This document shows, in pieces, positions 1 through 4,771 of a DNA stretch of 11,389 nt (position 1 is the stretch's first letter; every line of letters begins with the position of its first letter). The DNA is taken from positions 1-11,389 of the forward strand of contig CAKTVW010000052.1 of assembly GCA_934630495.1 (NCBI GenBank), in the 5' to 3' direction. This stretch comes from an uncultured Oscillospiraceae bacterium. GTDB taxonomy: Bacteria > Bacillota > Clostridia > Oscillospirales > Oscillospiraceae. The notes below the pieces were generated by a model. The model saw only the letters and a list, made by a program, of their open reading frames with translations, did not search any database and had not been told where the DNA came from. The position numbers and the translations under genes were made by a program.

Positions 1-17
1 AAAATACCTTGCGTACT

Positions 18-132
18 CCATGCAAAGCCCAGCGAAGCGGGTTTGCATGGAAAAGGAAGGAGGAGAGAGCGTAGTGCAGCTTTTGCCGCATTGCGGAAGC
101 GAAACGGCGCGAAATTCTTCTGACGTGTCAGG
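18..132 (-). repeat. Diverged gene-end repeat, copy 1, with terminal hairpin
   Basis: Read on the minus strand, this stretch starts with a GACACGTCAGAAG-like box, contains a small CCGC-ATT-GCGG hairpin, and ends in a stem of about 12 bp (18-30 with 39-50, one bulge, loop AGCGAAGC). It aligns along its whole length with 374-480: shared blocks include GCGAAGCGGGT, AAAAGGAAG, TAGTGCAG, CGGAA and CTTCTGACGT. No clear T-tract follows the hairpin, so termination is uncertain for this copy. The small hairpin differs in sequence between the copies but keeps its pairing, which points to function as RNA. It probably belongs to a family of gene-end repeats of the host chromosome. Confidence 0.5.
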
Positions 133-133
133 C

Positions 134-362
134 GTGTCTTTTTAGTGCTTTTTGTTCTTTTCGCCTTAAAGAATTTTCCCGTATACAAAGATAAGGATCG
201 TCTGTTATAAACCTTAATACTTTTTTAGATAATTTAAATTTGCGCCCTTTTTCATCCGTGCATATTGTGCTTGACCCGACCCCGCAGACCCCTGTCTGCA
301 TGTTTCACTATCGAAGCCTAGTGCAACGGGTCTGATTTGGAAAGAAGAAGCAAAATAACGCT
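134..362. other. Non-coding gap, no gene recognised
   Basis: This is a partly AT-rich stretch between the two repeat copies. I see no convincing coding frame and no RNA gene. A short hairpin (GCAGAC 284-289 with GTCTGC 294-299) and a distant pairing (CAGACCC 285-291 with GGGTCTG 328-334) are present, but I assign no role to either. Confidence 0.4.
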
Positions 363-400
363 AAAAAACCAAACTGCGAACCCAACGAAGCGGGTCGCAG
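363..400 (-). terminator. Intrinsic terminator of the tRNA-Ser locus
   Basis: On the minus strand, a stem of about 9 bp with one bulged base (arms 392-400 and 374-383, loop GCTTCGTT) is followed by TTTGGTTTTTT. It lies 80-odd nt downstream of the tRNA-Ser 3' end in the tRNA's direction, as expected for that transcript's terminator. It forms the end of repeat copy 2. Confidence 0.65.
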
Positions 401-480
401 CTTAAAAGGAAGAAGGAGCTAACATAGTGCAGTTTTCGCCGCCGGGCGGAAACGGAACGGTGTTTGCTCCTTCTGACGTC
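374..480 (-). repeat. Diverged gene-end repeat, copy 2, directly after tRNA-Ser
   Basis: This is the second copy of the repeat at 18-132, in the same orientation, starting 2 nt after the CCA end of the tRNA-Ser fragment. The internal hairpin is CCGCC-G-GGCGG here, against CCGC-ATT-GCGG in copy 1, which is a paired change. The terminal hairpin is the terminator at 363-400. Its position suggests it is the natural trailer of the tRNA gene and so part of the chromosome, not of the mobile element. Confidence 0.5.
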
Positions 481-481
481 G

Positions 482-541
482 TGGCGGAGCGGGTGGGATT
501 CGAACCCACGGTACCGTTGCCGGTACACCTGATTTCGAGTC
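482..541 (-). tRNA. 3' fragment of tRNA-Ser(CGA), likely element attachment site
   Basis: The minus strand carries the 3' 60 nt of a tRNA-Ser: the end of the anticodon stem, anticodon loop CTCGAAA (anticodon CGA), 3' stem half TCAGG, a long class II variable arm (GTACCG-GCAA-CGGTAC), T-arm GTGGG-TTCGAAT-CCCAC, acceptor strand CCGCTCC, discriminator G and an encoded CCA. The expected 5' half (anticodon stem CCTGA, D-arm, acceptor GGAGCGG) is absent. Beyond 541 the sequence reads as unrelated AT-rich DNA after only the last two stem bases. A tRNA broken at the anticodon is the classic footprint of a tyrosine-recombinase element. The displaced 3' end stays here, and a full gene is expected at the other junction. 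The fragment alone cannot make a functional tRNA. Confidence 0.85.
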
Positions 542-625
542 TTTTCAACCATTATGACTTTTGTGGTTTTTTCGTATCGCTTTCAGGCTGTTTTGTCCGC
601 CCAAAACCATAGCTGTATCAAGGTA

Positions 626-700
626 TTTTGGCATTCACCCTTGAAAAAGCTTGATTTTTCAAGGGGTTCGAATGAAAGCCAAAAATGAGCCGATTTTGGC
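626..700. repeat. Inverted repeats with TTTTGGC boxes near the attachment site
   Basis: A perfect 11-bp inverted repeat (CCCTTGAAAAA 638-648, TTTTTCAAGGG 655-665, loop GCTTGA) sits inside an imperfect outer pairing. That outer pairing (TTTTGGC 626-632 with GCCAAAA 678-684, plus TTCA with TGAA) is interrupted by a 7-nt bulge. A further TTTTGGC lies at 694-700, giving three copies in two orientations. Because the block starts 85 nt from the tRNA junction, recombinase or excisionase arm sites are a reasonable guess. A hairpin blocking transcription into the element is the alternative. Confidence 0.45.
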
Positions 701-706
701 AGTTTT

Positions 707-745
707 GTTAGAATTCGCGTTAGAAATGTTAGAACGATGTTAGAA
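707..745 (+). repeat. Four GTTAGAA direct repeats upstream of the HTH gene
   Basis: GTTAGAA occurs at 707-713, 719-725, 728-734 and 739-745, spaced 12, 9 and 11 nt, close to one helical turn. The last two share TGTTAGAACGA. The array ends about 50 nt before the start codon at 799. The position suits an operator or an excisionase-binding array, perhaps for the protein encoded next. A weak promoter-like pair (TTAGAA 729-734, TAGCAT 751-756) overlaps it. Confidence 0.5.
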
Positions 746-798
746 CGACATAGCATACACAGGCGTCTTCCACCGAACAAACGACAGAGGTGTATGTT

Positions 799-1389
799 AT
801 GAAAACCAATGACATTGATTGGTCAAAAGTGCCGGATATTCTGGCTAAGGAACAGGTGCGCTTGCTTTGCCATTGCAGCAAACGAACAGCACTCTATTAT
901 CTGAAAAGCGGAAAGCTGCCGTGCATTTATTCGGGGAAGAAAACCCGGTGCTACAAAATCAGGAAAGAAGATCTGATGGCTTTCATAGAAGATCGGGAGA
1001 ACCATCCCGAGTTCTACGCTGTACCGGAGGGATGGTACAAAGAAAGCGGAAGAACGGTTCGGCAACATTATTCGTCGGAAATTAAAATCGACGGCGAAGA
1101 TTTGCATGAGTATTATCGGTTCCTCCTCAAAGAATACCCAGATGTTCTTGAAGTTAAAAAGGTCAGTGAGATCACGGGATATGCTATTCCGGTAATTAAC
1201 CGCTGGTGCAACAAAGACAAAGTGAAGTATTTTTCCATCAGAGCGATGAATATGATCCCCAAGATATACCTGATTGATTTTTTCTGTTCAAACGCATTCA
1301 GGACGATACCCCGAAAGAGCGAGTGGCACATCAGCAGTCTGCAAAACTATCGACGCTGGAAGTACTTAGACAGCCTACAATCAAAATGA
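799..1389 (+). CDS. Excisionase-like protein with two HTH segments
   Basis: A 196-residue basic protein. Residues about 17-64 match the excisionase/MerR-like winged-helix pattern: a helix (KEQVRLLCHCSKRTALYYL), the turn SGKLPCIYSG, then basic YKIRKEDLMAFI. A second HTH-like segment at about 114-160 (KKVSEITGYAIPVINRW) is followed by a basic tail with NYRRWK. I chose ATG 799 because GAGG at 787-790 lies 8 nt upstream; a GTG at 790 would overlap that site. As the first element gene next to the attachment site, under four direct repeats and ending at its own terminator, it may act as a recombination directionality factor or element regulator. Excisionases are usually under 100 residues, so the double domain and length argue for a regulator as well. 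The exact family is not recognised. Confidence 0.7.
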   Translation: MKTNDIDWSKVPDILAKEQVRLLCHCSKRTALYYLKSGKLPCIYSGKKTRCYKIRKEDLMAFIEDRENHPEFYAVPEGWYKESGRTVRQHYSSEIKIDGEDLHEYYRFLLKEYPDVLEVKKVSEITGYAIPVINRWCNKDKVKYFSIRAMNMIPKIYLIDFFCSNAFRTIPRKSEWHISSLQNYRRWKYLDSLQSK

Positions 1390-1396
1390 GGTAAGG

Positions 1397-1431
1397 ACGA
1401 GCTATCCATATCGGGTGGCTCGTTCTTTTTT
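1397..1431 (+). terminator. Intrinsic terminator after the HTH gene
   Basis: Stem ACGAGC (1397-1402) with GCTCGT (1418-1423), inner TCC/GG pairing, followed by TCTTTTTTTG. It begins 8 nt after the stop codon of the HTH gene, so that gene is a single transcription unit. Confidence 0.8.
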
Positions 1432-1475
1432 TGTTTTAGCCATCAGCCCATTGGCTACGAAGGCAAAATTGCGTC

Positions 1476-1525
1476 CCAAAGTATCAAGTAGCGCATTCCA
1501 AAGTATCAATTTGATACTTTGGAAT
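1476..1525. repeat. Perfect palindrome plus a third half-site (CCAAAGTATCAA)
   Basis: The 12-mer CCAAAGTATCAA occurs at 1476-1487 and 1498-1509, and inverted at 1511-1522. The last two form a perfect inverted repeat with 14-bp arms (ATTCCAAAGTATCA 1495-1508, TGATACTTTGGAAT 1512-1525) and a 3-nt spacer. Direct copies start 22 nt apart, about two helical turns. A very short spacer and an extra half-site fit a dimeric DNA-binding protein better than an RNA hairpin. Candidate users are ParB (as a parS-like centromere), the HTH protein, or a relaxosome protein. It lies between two terminators, outside any gene. Confidence 0.65.
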
Positions 1526-1573
1526 TTGTTCCAGAGAGACAGACAACCTATCGACATTCCTTATAGGTATTCC

Positions 1574-1597
1574 GCACCCGTCAAGGGTGCTTTTTTA
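1574..1597 (+). terminator. Intrinsic terminator in the long intergenic region
   Basis: GCACCC (1574-1579), loop GTCAA plus one closing base, GGGTGC (1585-1590), then TTTTTT. No gene ends just upstream, since the previous terminator is at 1397-1431. It therefore either ends a short transcript starting between 1432 and 1573 or acts as a second barrier before the structured region. Confidence 0.75.
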
Positions 1598-1680
1598 TTA
1601 TCTCAGAATCAAGTGCGGACTCGCAAATCTGCGTTTTTCAAAAAAATCGAAAAATTTTTTTGGAGGGGGGTTAATTTTTG

Positions 1681-2079
1681 CCCGTTTTCGTTGCCTACCA
1701 AGTGAGGGACAAAACAATCGCCCTCGTGAACCTTGAAAACCGAATACACATTCAACAGGTACATTCCTGATCGGGGGCGAAGGCCCCAGCCGAATGAAGG
1801 TGCGCCACGAACTTCCTGCCCGCAAGGGTTATCACGGAAAGCAAGGTTGGTAGCGATTCCGAACCATTCTGAAATATCCGCTTGCTACGGATAAGGCGAT
1901 GAAACGATTCAGGGACAATGATACTTCCCTATGGGGCTGGCGGAGTACCCGGCAGAGGTGAGATTCCTATGAGTTCGGTCAGCAGCCGAACGCCTGTTGA
2001 CTTCCTTTTCTGCATTTTGGGTTCGAGGAAAAATGAAATGCAGCGACGAAAGCCCCAAAAGGTATTTTGAGGCTTTCGT
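1681..2079 (+). ncRNA. Candidate structured noncoding RNA upstream of parA
   Basis: About 400 nt without a plausible protein frame but with many nested helices. Domain A: GTTTTC 1684-1689 with GAAAAC 1735-1740, enclosing GAGGG/CCCTC (1704-1708, 1721-1725). Domain B is closed by TCAACAGG 1752-1759 with CCTGTTGA 1993-2000. It contains GGGGC-GAAG-GCCCC (1774-1787, outer CATTC/GAATG), CCC-GCAA-GGG (1819-1828, outer TTCC/GGAA), GGTT/AACC (1845-1865), TATCCG/CGGATA (1875-1893), AGGGA/TCCCT (1911-1930) and GTTCGG/CCGAAC (1973-1991). Two hairpins follow: CTGCATTT/AAATGCAG (2010-2043), and ACGAAAGCC/GGCTTTCGT with inner CAAAA/TTTTG (2046-2079). Strand is assigned from the flanking genes. It could be a stand-alone RNA, a long parA leader, or a structured replication or transfer origin. 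I cannot match it to a named RNA family. Confidence 0.5.
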
Positions 2080-2120
2080 GGATCAGAAATGATTCAAATA
2101 AAGAGAAAGGAGGAAACCCC

Positions 2121-2945
<825 letters not shown>

Positions 2946-3771
2946 GCTTTTCATGAATGACGCGGAGCGAAAGGAAAACAAGCTCCCGCGCATTTATGAT
3001 ATTCCTCTCTCGGAGATCGACGATTTCCCCGACCACCCCTTCAAGGTGAAGCTGGACGAGGATATGGATCAGCTTGTTCAGAGCATCAAGGAGCGCGGGA
3101 TCATCACCCCTGTCACACTCCGCCCAAAGGAAGACGGGCGGTACGAAATCGTATCGGGGCATCGCAGAAAGAAGGCCTGCGAGCTTGCCGGGTTTGATAC
3201 CGTGAAGGCTGAGGTGCGGGAAATGACCCGTGATGAGGCCATCATTTTGATGGTGGAGTCGAACCTGCAGCGCTCTGTGATATTGCCGAGTGAAAAAGCT
3301 TTTTCGTATAAGATGAGGCTTGAAGCCATGAAAAGGCAAGCGGGCAGACCTTCAAAAGAAAATGCGTCGCCATTGGCGACTAATTTTCTGCAAGGTCGAT
3401 CTGATGTTGAACTCGGAGAACAGGTTGGCGAAAGCAAGGATCAGGTGCGGCGCTATATCCGCCTCACGGAGCTCATTCCGGAACTTCTGGATTTGGTTGA
3501 TGAGGGGCGCATTGCGTTCAGACCGGCGGTGGAGCTTTCGTACCTGCAAAAAGAGGAACAGAGTGCGCTGCTGGAACAAATCTCTTATGTGGATGCCACG
3601 CCTTCCCTTGCCCAGGCCATTAAGTTGAAGCGGTTCTCCCAGGACGGAAAACTGAATAACGAGGTCATCGAGTCGATCATGAGCGAGGAAAAGCCGAATC
3701 AAAGGGAGAAGATCAACATCAAGTACGCCGAGGCCAGAAGATTTATCCCTGCCAGCGTTCCTTACGAAAAA

Positions 3772-3814
3772 ACCGGTGATTATATTATGAAAGCGCTGGA
3801 ATATTATCACCGGT
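3772..3814. repeat. 15-bp inverted repeat inside the 3' end of parB
   Basis: Arms ACCGGTGATTATATT (3772-3786) and AATATTATCACCGGT (3800-3814) pair at 14 of 15 positions across a 13-nt spacer, within codons for residues 292-306 of ParB. No T-tract follows, so it is not an ordinary terminator. A parS-type site in or next to parB is one option, and an mRNA stem-loop at the gene end is another. Confidence 0.5.
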
Positions 3815-3973
3815 ATCAGGAACGGCAAAAAAGTCGGAATGATGCGAGATAGGTTCTTCGCCAAGGGGGCAGTCTACCCTTTTGATGGTACGCCCGCGCC
3901 GTTCCCCCTCTCACACTCTCCCCCTCATTTACCGGCAATACCAGCTCAAAGAGAAAATATACAGGCGGCACAA

Positions 3974-4002
3974 TTGAGAAAGGCCGGGTGCATTCGTACA
4001 AT
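3974..4002 (+). promoter_or_regulatory. Sigma-A type promoter for the lipoprotein gene
   Basis: TTGAGA (3974-3979), a 17-nt spacer, then TACAAT (3997-4002), both close to consensus. The lipoprotein start codon is 31 nt downstream of the -10 box. This suggests that the lipoprotein/adhesin module can be transcribed separately from parAB. The rest of the 3853-4032 gap contains a weak hairpin (AAGGG 3863-3867 with CCCTT 3877-3881, then TT) that might partly terminate parAB transcription. Confidence 0.6.
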
Positions 4003-4032
4003 ATGAGAAAAACAGTCATTGGAGGTCATCCC

Positions 4033-4692
4033 ATGAAAAAGAATCTTATATTGTGCGTACTTTTGTTTGCCGCATTGCTTTCCGGATGTGCCGCAGAGCC
4101 ATTGCAAGGGCAAACAACAGGAAGTACACCGAAAGCTCCAACGCCGCAGGAAGAAACGCCTGCTTCCTTTGAGCCGGTATCCACAGATTCAAGCGCTCCC
4201 GCCAAAGCTCCGACAGAAGACACCGATCCAGCAGATTCCATGCCGAATGAGGACAAGCACGAAAGCGGCCCTGCTATTTCTTCTGAGCCGGTAAGCGCAC
4301 CCACGGAATCGAACGCGCCGGCATCGGAAGAAGCCAAGCAGCCACCCGTGCTTCCGGAGAAGCCGGAGGAAACAGAAAGCCCCACAGAGGAACCATCCGT
4401 TCCTGCGATAACCGAGCCGGAACCGACTCTGGAGCCCGAGCCCGCATTTGATATCGAGCACTGGATTTCTTACGCAAAAAGCACAGCGGTGAGCTTGGGG
4501 CTGCCCTTGGATAGCTCAACAACCGATTGCTGGGACAATCCGATCACCGCAAAGCCGACCTGCATCTACCTGGAGCGAGACATCAGTTCCCGCCTGAACA
4601 GATACGCGAAGGACGAGGAGATAACCGCTGTCTGGATCTGGTACGAATGCGTCGGCACAAGCAGCTACCTGATCTATATCGGGTACGCATAA
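4033..4692 (+). CDS. Lipoprotein with long Pro/Glu/Ser linker and small C-terminal domain
   Basis: A 219-residue exported protein. Residues 1-18 form a type II signal peptide with lipobox L16-S17-G18-C19, so Cys19 should be lipidated and the protein held on the outer face of the membrane. Residues about 22-138 are an acidic linker rich in Pro, Glu, Ser, Thr and Ala, a likely unstructured wall-spanning stalk. Residues about 139-219 form a compact segment (from FDIEHWISYAKSTAVSLGL to a very aromatic WIWYECVGTSSYLIYIGYA end) that I do not recognise. ATG 4033 is chosen for GGAGGT at 4021-4026 and because an upstream start at 3988 would bury the signal peptide. It lies between its own promoter and a terminator, just ahead of the adhesin gene, so a joint surface role is likely but unproven. 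Confidence 0.75.
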   Translation: MKKNLILCVLLFAALLSGCAAEPLQGQTTGSTPKAPTPQEETPASFEPVSTDSSAPAKAPTEDTDPADSMPNEDKHESGPAISSEPVSAPTESNAPASEEAKQPPVLPEKPEETESPTEEPSVPAITEPEPTLEPEPAFDIEHWISYAKSTAVSLGLPLDSSTTDCWDNPITAKPTCIYLERDISSRLNRYAKDEEITAVWIWYECVGTSSYLIYIGYA

Positions 4693-4719
4693 GCATCAAC
4701 AAGTCAATACACCGAAATG

Positions 4720-4746
4720 AGCATCGTGGAAGCACGGTGCTTTTTT
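4720..4746 (+). terminator. Terminator between lipoprotein and adhesin genes
   Basis: Stem AGCATCGTG (4720-4728) with CACGGTGCT (4733-4741), loop GAAG, 9 bp with one G-U pair, followed by TTTTT. It lies 27 nt past the lipoprotein stop and 25 nt before the adhesin start. I see no good promoter in the short gap, so adhesin expression may depend on read-through here, or on a promoter I could not recognise. Confidence 0.8.
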
Positions 4747-4771
4747 CATGCCTTGAAGGAGGACAGAACGA

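Noticed and set aside
284..299. Hairpin GCAGAC/GTCTGC as a terminator
   Set aside because: The stem is only 6 bp, is not followed by a T-tract on either strand, and no gene end is adjacent.
427..612. Short plus-strand frame with the peptide VGFEPTV
   Set aside because: This is the antisense of the tRNA-Ser T-arm, a well-known source of false protein calls, and it runs across the element junction.
707..745. CRISPR-like array
   Set aside because: The units are 7 nt with 2-5 nt gaps, far too short for CRISPR repeats and spacers, and no cas genes are present.
1415..1705. 96-residue plus-strand frame in the intergenic region
   Set aside because: It runs through a terminator T-tract, the palindrome and a second terminator, has no ribosome binding site, and its product shows no protein-like pattern.
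1800..2080. Group II intron, because GTGCGCC at 1800-1806 resembles an intron 5' end
   Set aside because: I find no domain V-like hairpin (AGC catalytic triad stem), no intron-encoded reverse transcriptase and no disrupted gene; the nested helices start well upstream of this point.
2067..2120. Longer N-terminus for ParA from an ATG at 2067
   Set aside because: This start lies in the strong hairpin at 2046-2079, has no ribosome binding site, and adds residues not typical of ParA; the start at 2121 has an ideal site.
3863..3883. Terminator after parB (AAGGG/CCCTT)
   Set aside because: The stem is only 5 bp with a short T-run, so I mention it under the promoter entry rather than call it.
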